The notes under the pieces were generated by a model, which was not told where the DNA came from, made no database searches, and worked only from the letters and a program-made list of their open reading frames with translations. From positions 138,202,361 through 138,266,360 of the forward strand of contig NC_079492.1 in the NCBI RefSeq assembly GCF_020520425.1: 64,000 nucleotides of DNA, in the 5' to 3' direction. A program made the position numbers and the translations under genes. Each line of letters begins with the position of its first letter. Position 1 is the first letter of the stretch. Source of the stretch: Spinacia oleracea. Lineage: Eukaryota; Streptophyta; Magnoliopsida; Caryophyllales; Amaranthaceae. Shown here piece by piece: positions 36,182 to 48,300 of the stretch.

Positions 36182-38075
36182 GGCCCTGTTTGGCAATTGG
36201 CTGTTGGCTGTCGGCTGTTTTACTTGGCTGGTTTTACTAGTTGTTCAAGTTGGCTGCTTTTGTTGGCTGTTTGACTATGAATTGGTTACAAATATGTTTG
36301 GTAAAATCAGTTGTTGGCTGTTGGTTGTAGCTATGTAAAATGACATTTAAGGACATTTAATGTATTTTATTCAATTTTCAATACATACTTTGTATTATGT
36401 ATGGAGTAAAACGTAATTACAAATAAATAAAATATAAATTAAAAATAAATTACTTTATGCAATAGTATTAATAAATTATTATTTTAATTAAAAATTACGA
36501 AGTAATAATTAATAATTAATAATCAATGATTAATAATTAATAATTAATAATTAATAATTAATAATTAATAATTAATAATTAATAATTAATAATTAATAAT
36601 TAATAATTAATAATTAATAATTAATAATTAATAATTAATAATTAATAATTAATAATTAATAATTAATTAATAATTAATAATTAATAATTAATAATTAATA
36701 ATTAATACTTAATAATTAATAATTAATAATTAATAATTAATAATTAATAATTAATAATTAATAATTAATAATTAATGATTAATAATTAATAATTAATAAT
36801 TAATAATTAATAATTAATGATTAATAATTAATAATTAATATTAATAATTATATTAATAATTAATATTAATATTAATTATTAATTATTTATTAATAATTAA
36901 ATTATTAATTATTAATTATTAATTATTAATTATTAATTATTAATTATTAATTATTAATTATTAATTATTAATTATTAATTATTAATTATTAATTATTAAT
37001 TATTAATTATTAATTATTACTTATTAATTATTAATTATTAATTATTAATTATTAATTATTAATTATTAATTATTAATTATTAATTATTAATTATTATTAT
37101 TAATTATTAATTATTAATTATTAATTATTAATTATTAATTATTAATTATTAATTATTAATTATTAATTATTAATTATTAATTATTAATTATTAATTATTA
37201 ATTATTAATTATTAATTATTAATTATTAATTATTAATTATTAATTATTAATTATTAATTATTAATTATTAATTATTAATTATTAATTATTAATTATTAAT
37301 TATTAATTATTAATTATTAATTATTAATTATTATTATAATTATTAATTATTAATTATTAATTATTAATTATTAATTATTAATTATTAATTATTAATTATT
37401 AATTATTAATTATTAATTATTAATTATTAATTATTAATTATTAATTATTAATTATTAATTATTAATTATTAATTATTAATTATTAATTATTAATTATTAA
37501 TTATTAATTATTAATTATTAATTATTAATTATTAATTATTAATTATTAATTATTAATTATTAATTATTAATTATTAATTATTAATTATTAATTATTAATT
37601 ATTAATTATTAATTATTAATTATTAATTATTAATTATTAATTATTAATTATTAATTATTAATTATTAATTATTAATTATTAATTATTAATTATTAATTAT
37701 TAATTATTAATTATTAATTATTAATTATTAATTATTAATTATTAATTATTAATTATTAATTATTATTTATTATTTATTATTTATTATTTATTATTTATTA
37801 TTAATCATTAATCATTTATTATTAATCATTAATCATTAATTATTAGTTAATTAGTAAAAAACAAGGACAAAAAAGTAATTTAGATAGTGAAAAGCCAAAA
37901 GCCAACTCCAAAAAGCTAGTGTTACTAGCTTTTCATTTTTGGCGGAAAAGCTGGCTTTTCAGCAAGCTAAAAAGCCAGTTACCAAACATATGTTTTGGCT
38001 GTTTGACCAGATTAAAAAGCCAACAGCCAAAACCCAACCAAAAAGCCATCAAAAAGCCATTTGCCAAACAAGGCC
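36182..38075. mobile_element. hAT-like non-autonomous element with giant AT-repeat core
   Basis: The left end GGCCCTGTTTGGCAATTGGC and the right end GCCATTTGCCAAACAAGGCC are inverted repeats of the common plant GGCC-TGTTTGG hAT type. Eight bases flank it: ATTATCTT on the left (36174-36181) and CTTATCTT on the right (38076-38083), matching at 7 of 8. The subterminal arms carry many GGCTGTTGGCTG/AGCCAACAGCC repeats. Total length is 1894 bp, of which about 1.3 kb in the middle is a heptanucleotide repeat. Confidence 0.8.
36500..37795. repeat. Heptanucleotide repeat arranged as a head-to-head inverted repeat
   Basis: From about 36500 to 36838 the unit is TAATAAT, roughly 48 copies. From about 36895 to 37770 the unit is ATTATTA, its reverse complement, roughly 120 copies. 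The switch lies in an irregular stretch (36838-36895). A few point variants (AATGATT, TACTTAA) are scattered. The whole can fold into a very long AT hairpin. The right edge degrades into TTATTTATTATTTA and TTAATCA repeats. Confidence 0.95.
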
Positions 38076-38101
38076 CTTATCTTATTACTCCTTATCTTAT
38101 A

Positions 38102-38623
38102 CTTCATCCGTTCCTTTTTTATCCTCCTGTTTCTTTTTTGTACAATAATTTTTTTACCCAAATACCATTCTTTATATTTCTAATTACCAAATATACCTAA
38201 GAATATTTACATATTCTACCTTAAATTTCCTCATCATCCCTTATTTAATTCATTAACATTTTCCCATTCACCCACCCAACCCCACTATTATGATTTTTTT
38301 ATTGCTTTAATAAAAATATATTATATCTCCTTCATTTCGGAAAAGGATACATGTACACCTAGTGTACAAGATTCTCTTGTACACCTCGATTAATTGTTGA
38401 CACATCATAAAACCCGCTAAAAATGAGAATGAAAGACAATAAATATGTCATTTCAACCAATATAAAAGCATGGTGTACAAGATGCCTTGTACACTAGGTG
38501 TATATGTAGTAGGATCCCTTCATTTCTTTCTTACTTTCTCTTACACCCAATCATTACAAGATTCTAGTTTTCTTAATTTCCACCCCGATTCCACAATAGG
38601 AAGATATAAAAGGAACGGATGAG
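38102..38623. mobile_element. Stowaway-like MITE interrupted by another MITE
   Basis: TA flanks both sides. The left end is CTTCATCCGTTCCTTTTTTA and the right end TATAAAAGGAACGGATGAG. The 522 bp length includes a nested insertion at 38339-38516. Confidence 0.7.
38339..38516. mobile_element. Nested foldback MITE
   Basis: The arms contain TACACCTAGTGTACAAGATT and the inverse TTGTACACTAGGTGTATA. A 10 bp direct repeat CCTTCATTTC flanks it (38329-38338 and 38517-38526). A 9-10 bp duplication suggests a Mutator-like source. It is inserted inside 38102-38623. Confidence 0.68.
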
Positions 38624-38670
38624 TATTATCTTATCTTATTACTCTTTCTCCAATCTTATTTTACCTCATA

Positions 38671-39000
38671 CTCCCTCCATTTCTTTTTGTTCTTTACGTT
38701 GTTCTTTTTTATATTTCCTTTTATATTATCACATAAATGCTTTAATATTCTATCAAAATTTGTGTCCAATGATTATTTTAATCAATTAAATTCATTTGGT
38801 GATTTAATCTTTCACACTTTTCTATTAGGACATTAATTTTTTTCCCAATCTCATAATTTTGATAGGAAGGAAAAAATTATAAATAAACGTAATTATCCTA
38901 GTTTTTTTTTTTAAAAGTAGAGAAATATCAAAGCACATTAATTGGTAGTTAATAAACGTGCAAAAGGTCAAACGTAAAGAACATAAAGAAACGGAAGGAG
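38671..39000. mobile_element. Stowaway-like MITE
   Basis: TA flanks both sides. The left end CTCCCTCCATTTCTTTTTGT and the right end ACATAAAGAAACGGAAGGAG are inverted repeats. Length 330 bp; related to 10599-10890. Confidence 0.72.
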
Positions 39001-39025
39001 TATTATCTTGTTTGAACTTATCTTA

Positions 39026-39370
39026 TTGACTTTTATTGGACCTTGTAAAAATGTGTCCTTTGAACATATTGATCATTACTCCGTATCTTATGTTATCTGA
39101 ACTTATCTTATCTTATTTGAACTGGGTGCGTTGTATAATTCTATTCTACTTATTTTCATTTATTTTTTCTAAACTTATATTATTTGAATTTATTAGAACA
39201 AATTTTACTTGGTCAACCCTTATTTTTCATGAACTTATCATATCTGAACTTATTTTTCCTGAAATAAGTGAAATAAAATGTGAACAAAACAAAACCTTAT
39301 CGCCCCTTATTTTATCTTATCTTGTTAGACCTGAAATAAGTGAAAATAAGGTGACGAGAACAAGGCCTGG
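39026..39370. mobile_element. Degenerate copy of the AACTTATCTTAT foldback family
   Basis: Repeats of GAACTTATCTTATC on the left and CTGAAATAAGTGAAAATAAG on the right, ending GAACAAGGCCTGG, resemble the element at 42319-42537. The left terminus is not clear. Confidence 0.4.
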
Positions 39371-39760
39371 TCTATTACATTATACTAAAACAAACGCCGG
39401 GAGTGACAAGTGTTCTTTCTGGTGAACAAATTTCTGACCAAAATTTTTCTTCTCATTTATTTATTTATTTATTTATTTCAATTAACTTTTATGAAAATGA
39501 TTCATTATTTCGACTAAAAATTTATCATTTCATATTTATTTAATCTTTAGTATAAAATTTCAACTATTATTAATTTTATTTCTCAAAAAATAATATTTTT
39601 AATATCATACAATACATCCTAATTTCTTTATTAATTTTTTGAAATCATTTGTACCCGTAGTGCTTTATTTTTTTGTTATTCAAATATTTTTCATAAAAAT
39701 GGTAAATAAAAAAATTTGTAAATATTCATGCGTAGTTTTTATAAATGCATATCAATGCTA

Positions 39761-40018
39761 CTCCCTCCGTTCTTTTTTAAATGACACAATTATTTATGCA
39801 CGTTTGCCAATGCACGATTTCAAACATTAATATCACTAATTTTGCATCGGAAAAAATTATAAAAAGTTGATATTTAAATAATATTTACTGATACGAATCT
39901 AATAAGACCCTACACGACTATATATTTTCTTATGTATAAACCACAAAAGAAAGTCAAAGGTGTTTGTATGAATAGTATTTAAAATCCCATTGTGTCATGT
40001 AAATAAGAACAGAGGAAA
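39761..40018. mobile_element. Stowaway-like MITE
   Basis: TA flanks both sides. The left end CTCCCTCCGTTCTTTTTTAA and the right end AAATAAGAACAGAGGAAA are inverted repeats. The arms carry ATGACACAAT and ATTGTGTCAT. Length 258 bp. Confidence 0.72.
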
Positions 40019-40027
40019 TATTTAATA

Positions 40028-40351
40028 CTCCCTCCGTATTTATTTAAGGGATACACTTGTCTTTTCCGGCCGTATTTATTTAAGAGATGCACTTGCCATT
40101 TTTATTAACTTATCAACCCCACCATCTAATTAAATAATACATCTAATATACCCTATCACCCACCATCCTATTAAACAAATAATTTCATAAACCCACCTCA
40201 CCCTCCACCCACCAAAATGACATGGTCCCCACATGTTTAATTATTAAAATATCTATCCAACCCCACTTGTTTTATTATTTTATTTCATTCAATTATTCTT
40301 CTTAATACCCGTGCCCGGCCAAGTATATCTCTTAAAAAAATACGGAGAAAG
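40028..40351. mobile_element. Stowaway-like MITE
   Basis: TA flanks both sides. The left end CTCCCTCCGTATTTATTTAA and the right end TTAAAAAAATACGGAGAAAG are inverted repeats. Length 324 bp. Confidence 0.75.
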
Positions 40352-40666
40352 TAAAAGTTTATGCGGCCACTTAAGACGGCCTTATGTTTGGTGATAGTTG
40401 GACCGCCCATGCAAAATTCAGCGCCTCACTTCTCTCAATCACTTACTCCCTAGCTTTTGCTTGTCCCAACAACATTTTTTTTATTGACATGATTGTCCCA
40501 ACGACATTTCATTATTATTACTCATAGGCAGCAGCAAACCATGTTCTTTCAACTTATGTTTTGACTTCGATCACCTTATTAAAAAGTGTGGCAAATGTTA
40601 CCCGGATGTTCGGTGCATCCGGGTATTTTCACTGGTCTTGATTATTTTCACTAGTTTCGGTATATA

Positions 40667-40992
40667 CTCCCTCCGTCCCGGAATACTTGACTTGTTTTTC
40701 TTATCGGACCGTCCCTTAATACTTGACCTGTTTTTAAAAATGGAAATATTCTAACAATATTATATTATTTCTCACTCCACCCCTATTAACCCACCTACCC
40801 CTACTCCATACAAAAAATAATTAAAAATTCAACCCCTACTCTCCCCCAACCCCACCTCTTAACCCACATCTCACTAACTACATTAAAATAATACCCACTA
40901 TCAACTATTACCTGTTAAATTAAATAAGTCAATTCAAGTCCCTTAAACTCTGTGTCGGTCAAACCGGGTCGAGTATTCCGGGACGGAGGGAG
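40667..40992. mobile_element. Stowaway-like MITE, family A copy 3
   Basis: TA flanks both sides of this 326 bp copy. The left end is CTCCCTCCGTCCCGGAATAC and the right end ATTCCGGGACGGAGGGAG. It is very similar to 32722-33037, with a small extra stretch near 40785. Confidence 0.87.
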
Positions 40993-40994
40993 TA

Positions 40995-41294
40995 GGAAAA
41001 ATTGACATGAATAATCCCAATTTTCACCGGTCTTCTAAAAATAATCCCATTTTTCACCGGTCTTCTAAAAATAATCCTAATTTTGAATTATTTTAGAATA
41101 ATCTCAACTTTAGGGGATACCTCCTCAAAGTAATTCGAACTATTGATTTTCTATATATTATCGACCTTAACGGATTAGTGTAGACAAGAAAAGTGATAGT
41201 TTGATTTATTTTGAGAAGATCCCTTCAAAAGTTAGGATTATTCTGAAATAATCCAAAGCTGAAATTAGTTAGAATTATTCATGTCAATTTTACC
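40995..41294. mobile_element. MITE family B copy 2, abutting family A
   Basis: The left end GGAAAAATTGACATGAATAA and the right end TTATTCATGTCAATTTTACC are inverted repeats. TA lies on both sides (40993-40994 and 41295-41296). The left TA is also the right TA of the neighbouring MITE. An internal 31 bp stretch (TTTTCACCGGTCTTCTAAAA core) is duplicated in tandem at the left end. Confidence 0.72.
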
Positions 41295-41305
41295 TACTAC
41301 ATATT

Positions 41306-41630
41306 AGAGCTGATCAACGTTGGCCCGACCCGAAATTACTGGGTTTTGGGCAGCCTTTTTCGGCCCGGTTTCGGGCCCGGCCCGACCCGAACTTTTAAAC
41401 AAATTGCGGGCTTTGAGCAATGTAAAATAACAATTTTAGTTATAAATTTGGCCCGGTCCGAAAATGACCCAAAAAGCCCGCTATTTTTAGCCGGAAATAG
41501 CGAGTTTTGGCCACAAAAAACGACTCGAAGTTTGGTCCGCCCTGCCCTGCCCGACATAATGGATTGATTTGTATGCCCTTGGTCCGCCCTGAACCCGGCC
41601 CGGCCCGGCCCGCCATTTGATCAGGTCTAT
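41306..41630. mobile_element. hAT-like MITE with GGCCCGACCCG-rich interior
   Basis: A perfect 8 bp repeat TACATATT flanks the element (41298-41305 and 41631-41638). The left end AGAGCTGATCAACGTTGGCC pairs with CCATTTGATCAGGTCTAT. The interior is GC-rich (GGCCCGGTTTCGGGCCCGGC) within AT-rich surroundings. Confidence 0.78.
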
Positions 41631-42318
41631 TACATATTAAAATTTGTTGATTCATATTCTGTTTGTCATAATCTGGTTAAGACTCATAATATTAAGTGAC
41701 TAGTATTTTATGCACGCTATGCGTGCGTGGATTTTAGAATGCATGTAAACCAAAATTAATAAATCAATATTTAATTATTATCATAGAACGACTAACTCTT
41801 TATTTTAAGATTCAGAAAGTATTTTAACCAATGGTTTAATACCTATTAGAAGATTTCATCACAAATGCATGGTCGAAAAGTTAAGAAAATTATTTAATAT
41901 ATTTATACAATCCAATTTGTACGTGATTTTTGTTGTCAAATAAAAGTTATACATGTTATTCATCACGATTTTAGTTTAAAAAATAAATAACTAATTTTTT
42001 TTATGAAAAGCATAATTTCTTTGGTCATATATTTTTTCTGGTTTTATAGATGACGACACTTTCAAAGAAAAAAATGCTAGATTGCCAATATCCTTTGAGA
42101 GGTGTTTCTTATAGTAATAAGTCACAAACAATTAAGTACTTCGGAGTACATATTGTTTTTAATAGGTTCTTGCATCTGATGGATGACATTTGCATCAGTG
42201 CTTTAACAATAACATACGATTAAAAAAATGTAGTAGAAAGGTCGATTATATGTGAAAAATGTTATACAAACAAGAGTAGCAACTAACATATAGACATCAT
42301 TTTCATTTAGCTCTTTAT

Positions 42319-42537
42319 GCCCTGTTCTGTTCACCTTATTTCCACTTATTTCAGGAAAAATAAGTTCAAATAAGTTCAGTTAAGTTCAGATAAGATAAGT
42401 TCAGGAAAAATAAGGGTTGGTCAAGTACAATTTATAACTAAAATAATAAGTTTTAATAAGTTCAGGTAAGTTCAGTTAAATTCAGATAAGATAAGTTCAG
42501 AAAAAATAAGTGAAAATCAGGTGAATAGAACACAGCC
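42319..42537. mobile_element. Foldback MITE, AAGTTCAGATAAG family
   Basis: The left end GCCCTGTTCTGTTCACCTTA pairs with AGGTGAATAGAACACAGCC on the right. The interior is built of AAATAAGTTCA and TAAGTTCAGATAAG repeats. It resembles 39026-39370. No clear target duplication. Confidence 0.6.
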
Positions 42538-43223
42538 TTAGTTTTTACAAAAAAATTGTAACAAAAATAAATAAAGAAGTTGATTAGTTATTATGGAGTA
42601 ATAAACAATTTGAAAATATATATTAAGCAATAAAAATGATAGGTTGAAAACTTTAAAAAGAAATGGTAGATTGAGATCCACTAAGTGTGGGATAAGAGTG
42701 AGATCGTAACTATAACACAAAGTGATATTTTATTTGTATAATTAGTAACTACTCAACTACAACCAATAATAATGTTCTAGCGTTGTCATACATTAGAGAT
42801 CACATAAAGGAAGAGCGGAACATATATTGTGTTTTGAGTGATTAGTATGGGGAGGGGGTTAAGTTTATAAAGTAAACAAATGCTACTTATTTTTGGCTTC
42901 CTGAGAGGGATTGACGCGAATTATGGGTTAATTGCTGTTATTCCCAAATTTAGCTTAATCATAAATTATGATTGCAATTATCATAAAGATGATTGAATTG
43001 AATTTATTTAATTTATGTTCAAATTGGCAATTATGATATGATTAATCATAAATCATCATAAATTTAGCTTACTCATAAACTATAATTGCAATAATCATAA
43101 AAATAATTAATTTATTTCTAAATTGGCAATTATGATACAATTTTGCTGTAATTAAGCATTTTACTAGGTTTTTTTTTTTTTTTGAATTTTTCCTATGCTG
43201 TTTCACCTTTGGGGGGGCTATTT

Positions 43224-43242
43224 ATGATTTCACCTTTTATAT
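43224..43242. repeat. LINE target-site duplication, left copy
   Basis: The 19 bp ATGATTTCACCTTTTATAT is repeated exactly at 49653-49671 and brackets the LINE. Confidence 0.93.
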
Positions 43243-43277
43243 CCAAACCGGATAGCGTAGCTTGTTTCTCTCTCTAG

Positions 43278-45320
43278 ATGAGCTCTCAACTAGAGAAGGA
43301 GATTTCGGCTGAAGAGGCCGATCTAATTCGACGCTCGAACAAAAAAGCTAAACGAACGGAGAGGAGTACGAGGATACTCGATGAAAGGGAGGAAACAATG
43401 ACAGAATTAATGGAGACGGACAGCGATGCAACGGAATTGGCACAAATCGAGGGTGAAAAAAGACATGCTAACTCGTATAGCAATGTAGCGCGGGGAAGGG
43501 GAAGCCATTTGGAAAGTGAAATGCGTTTGATTGACGACGAAGGAGAAGCATCGGATGACGATAAGGACATTGATGGAGAGGCAGGTGACGAAAGTTGCCC
43601 GGTAATCCTCCTCACAAAAGAGGAGAAAAGAAGGTTGAGGAGACCATGGAAGTATTCGTTGATTATCAAGCTTTTTGATAAACGGTTAAGTTATGCTGTC
43701 TTAATTAGAAGGCTTCGCCTTATGTGGAGCCTGAAGGGGGAGATTGCCCTCACGGATGTGGGTTGCGCATTCTACGTGGTTCGATTCTCGTCAATGGAGG
43801 ATTACGACTTTGTAATGACGCAGGGACCTTGGATGATAGGTGATAGTTACTTAACGATACGAAAATGGATCCCAAATTTTGTCCCCGATGAAGAACCAAT
43901 ACGAACACTCACGGCGTGGGTAAGAATTCCAAACTTGTCGGTGGAGTACTTCGACAAAGCATTCCTTCACCGCATAGGGGAAAAGATTGGTAAGGTAGTA
44001 CGCATAGACAAGAATACGGAATCTATGGACAGAGGGCAGTACATAAGGTTTTGCATAGAGGTCGATCTATCGAAACCCCTACTGTCTAAATTCCGGCTAA
44101 ATGGAAGAGTTTGGATAATCCAATACGAAAGGGCTTCGTCAAATATGCTTCAAGTGTGGTCACTTAGGACATAAGGAGGATCATTGTCCTAAGTACAAAA
44201 GTGCGTCTACAAATGAGGGGATCAGAGAGGCAACCACAGAGGTGCAAGAACCAGTATCTAAGACGTTGGAGAAACCCAAAAAACCCGAAGAAAGAGACCA
44301 ATTTGGTACTTGGATGCTAGTGCAACGTGCACCTCGACGAGCCCCCCCAAACCTCGAGTCCCAAATGCAAAACAGAATGAACATCGAAATGTAGTCCAAC
44401 AGGAGCATGTGGCGCAAGGGACAAACAAAGGAAACGACCCACCACAACCACCCCCAAGGGTGAAACATTCGGGGCAACAAAACCCGGTTCGAACCGGATC
44501 GAGATTTTCGATTTTGAACCAAAATGGTGATGGTGAAAATTTGGCAAGTCAAGATATGGAATTGGAGGGAAATTTGGAGCAAAATTTGGAAGGAGATCAA
44601 TCCGTGGACAAGGCACAAGAATATGTGAATTGTAATCCCCAATTAGGGGTGGAGATTATGGGGAAAAACTCTAATTATGTAGAAGGTAGTAAATCGGGAG
44701 AGAATCACATTGGTCTAAGGGAAGATATTATGGAATCGTTACCCATTACAGTGGATTTGGCAAATAATGAGGACCCTTTATTTAAGGAAAGAAGATCATT
44801 CACTAATTGGAAAGAAGATGGCATGGCTCACGAAGGGGTGATGTTGGGCCCAAACCAAAATAGGGTGAGACCTCTACGGGAAAATAGTTCCTTAAATAAT
44901 ACTTATTGCCATACTAGAGACGAAAAGGAAAAGATTGTAAACTTGTCCTTAAATGGTCTCATTAGCAGTGAAAAGGAAAATTGCTTAGATTCTACTCCAA
45001 TCAATACTAGACTAAAGGATCCGAGCAATCAATTGGCTATCGAAGGTGAGAATACAGAGAGTTTCCATGAATCCCCAAGACATCCCAATTACCCTAGAGA
45101 TGCAGGTACCTCCGGCATACTCGACGTTCATCGATTACGCCACAGAGGGCCCATCGATGGTCAAGGTGCATCCTCTAGTCCACAAGGTGGAGCTACTGGT
45201 CGACTCATACCTTCCCCCAAGACACAATCCGCCGGATTTGCTGGCTACAGTACAACTCCCGATGGAGTTAATACACCCCATGAACGACCTTTGGGCCGCA
45301 TTCATGGATATTCTGCCTGA
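43278..45320 (+). pseudogene. LINE ORF1 (DUF4283 + CCHC zinc knuckle), two frame breaks
   Basis: RNA-binding ORF1 protein of a plant L1. The first part (43278 to about 44130) holds the DUF4283 domain (WKYSLIIKLFDKRLSYAVL, WMIGDSYLTIRKWIPNF, WVRIPNLSVEYF). One extra A in GAAAGGG near 44128 breaks the frame. The zinc knuckle CFKCGHLGHKEDHC follows in the shifted frame at about 44146. The original frame returns after the run of seven C at 44342-44348, just after FGTWMLVQRAPRR, and continues through a low-complexity C-terminal part (GSRFSILNQNGDGENL) to the stop at 45320. Both breaks are in short homopolymers, so the copy is either recently inactivated or affected by sequence error. Confidence 0.85.
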
Positions 45321-45360
45321 AGTTCCTCTGAATTTGGTTGATAGGTACCCCCAATTTCCC

Positions 45361-48300
45361 ATGTTTTCTATGTCTATTAAAATAATGGTGTGGAATGTTC
45401 AAGGTGCCGGGAGTTCAAGATTCTTGAGCATAATCAAGGAGTTAGTACGAATCAACAAACCGACTATTCTAGCATTAGTCGAAACACACATTAGTGGGGA
45501 AACGGCAGAAAGAATTTGCAACCGTATTGGATTTTCTGGGCAATTTAGAGTTGATGCACAAGGATTTCGTGGGGGGATCTGGCTGTTCTGGAGAGAGGAG
45601 GAGGTGACGGTGAAAGTCTTAGATGCCCATACCCAACATATAACAGTTGAAATCTCGAAGGTGGGGAAAGAGCCGTGGATTTTCTCGGCTATTTATGCTA
45701 TCCCCGACTCGACTTTACGTAAACAGTTATGGGAAGCCCTTGAAGATGTGAAAAGGAGATTTAGTGGCCCATGGTTACTTGGAGGAGACTTTAATGAAAC
45801 CATTAGCATGGATGAGCGTATTGGTATAGGAGGTTCGGAGATGCAGCGTAGGTGCCGAAATTTTGCTAGTTGGGTGGAAGATAATGGTCTAATCGACCTC
45901 ATGTACTCAGGACCCAATCACACATGGGCTCGAGGTGATATAAAAGAGACCCATAAGGCAGCCCGGTTGGATAGATTCTTGAGTAATGATGAGTGGAGAT
46001 TGAGATTTGAGGAAGGGTCAGTAAAGCATCTACCTAAGAGAAACTCTGACCATTGCCCGATAATTGTTAGCTCTAGTGGTTTTGCTCCGGTTCAATCAAC
46101 AACAAGGCCGTTTCGTTTCCAAGCCGCGTGGTTAAGCCATGCCACTTTTGATGACTTTGTCACAAAGAACTGGGCCCAAGATGCTCCTGTTATCCCTTTC
46201 CAAGAGGAGTTTGCCAATAAATTAAAGAGATGGAATAAAGAGGAGTTCCATAATATATTTAGGAAAAAACAGGAATTATGGGCAAGGCTAGAAGGAGTAC
46301 AGAAGAGGATGTCAATTCGGTGGGATCGAGGCCTAGTAAAACTGGAAAGTAAGCTACGGAGGGAACTTGACGATGTGTTGCATCAAGAAGAGATGATATG
46401 GTTCCAGAAATCAAGATTAGAGGCTATCAAGGATGGTGACCGCAATACAAATTCTTCCACCTGTCAACAGTAATCAGAAGAAAACACAATCGGATTGAGA
46501 TGTTGCAAGATAATAGTGGCACATGGATCACTGACCCAGATGAAGTGAAAAAAATGGTAGTCAGGTACTGGCATGAATTATTCACGGAAGAACAACCTGA
46601 AGTGAATGACATTGAGTTCATGCCGGGACGTTTTCCAGTGCTCTCGACCCAAGAGCTGCGAACTTTAACTCGACCTTTTGCACGTTGTGAAGTAGCCAGT
46701 GCAATAAAAGGGATGGAACCGTTTAAGGCCCCGGGACCCGATGGATTCCAACCGCTCTTCTACCAAAGATATTGGGATTTGGTAAGTCCGAATGTAACCA
46801 AACTCGTTCTTGATGTAGTTAATGGCAGAGACTTCCCAGGTAGCTTGAACAAGGCATTTCTAGTGCTGATCCCGAAGGTAAACAGCCCTAATTTGGTGAC
46901 CCAGTTCAGACCTATTGGCTTGTGTAATATCATCTACAAATTAGTGACAAAGGTGCTGGTGAATAGACTGAAACCCATCCTGCCGTCCATTATATCTCCC
47001 ACACAGTGCAGTTTTGTGCCTAGGCGTCAAATCACGGACAATATAATCATTGTCCAAGAGATGCTTCATACGATGAGAAAGAAACAAGGGAGTGGTGGGT
47101 ATATGGCATTGAAAATTGATTTTGAAAAAGCATACGATAGGTTGAGGTGGAGTTTATACGGAGTTCATTACTGGAGATGAGAATCCCTCAAGGTATGATT
47201 GATGTAATCATGAGATGTATAACCTCGACAACCCTCCAAATTTTGTGGAACGGAGAACCGACTGATAGCTTTGCACCTTCACGGGGTATCCGGCAAGGAG
47301 ATCCCCTCTCCCCATATCTCTATGTAATTTGTATGGAGCGCTTGTCTCATTTGATTGAAAGTGCAGTAGGGTTGGGTGTGTGGAAACCTGTTCGGGCCAG
47401 CCGTAATGGGCCAAATCTTTCACACCTGGCTTTTGCGGACGATCTAATCCTATTTGGTGAAGCGTCGGTTGACCAAGCCAAGATAATCATGAACTGCCTG
47501 GATCAATTTTCTGAAGTATCAGGGAGCAAAGTAAGCGTCTCCAAATCGAGAGTTTACTTTTCTAAAAACACTCCCATGGAAATTCGCGAGGAAATTTGTA
47601 GAGAATTGCGAATGGAGGACACTGATGATTTGGGGACCTATTTAGGAGTGCCAACCATCAATGGAAGAACTTCTAAGAGGGAATATCAATACTTGGTAGA
47701 CCGTATAAACGGTAAATTGGCAGGGTGGAAATCCAAGATGATATCGAGTGCCGGTCGTGCCACTTTGGTCCAGTCATCGATAAGTTCAATGCCGTATTAC
47801 GCTATGCAGACAACAAAACTCCCAAGAACCACATGTGACGATATTGATAGAATATCAAGGAGATTTTTGTGGGGAGGCAGTGAAGAGCAACGACGAGTCC
47901 ATTTGGTGAATTGGGACACGGTTACAAAGAACAAAGCGGATGGTGGACTAGGCATTCGTTCCATGAGGCAAGCAAACGCTGCATTCTTAACCAAGCTGGG
48001 TTGGAGAGTGTTGGCGGAACCGAACTCACTATGGTCAAGGGTGCTACGGAGTAAGTACTGTGACGGACGATGTGATATGGATATGTTTAAACACAAGCAA
48101 GGCTCATCGAATGCGTGGTGTGGCATTGTAGATAACATTGATATTTTAAGTCAGGGAGTTGGCATGGCTATAGGCAATGGGCAACGCACATTCTTTTGGC
48201 ACCATAGGTGGGCGGGAAAGAAACGCCTAATTGAGTTAGTCACGAAGGATCTCCCAATAGAGAAACAGGACTCCACAGTCCAGGAACTATGGGACACGAA

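Noticed and set aside
36500-37795. CRISPR-like or satellite array
   Set aside because: The 7 bp units have no spacers, sit inside a plant transposon and are a simple heptanucleotide repeat.
43286-43669. Antisense open frames across the LINE
   Set aside because: Shadows of the ORF1 and ORF2 coding strands; no motifs of their own.
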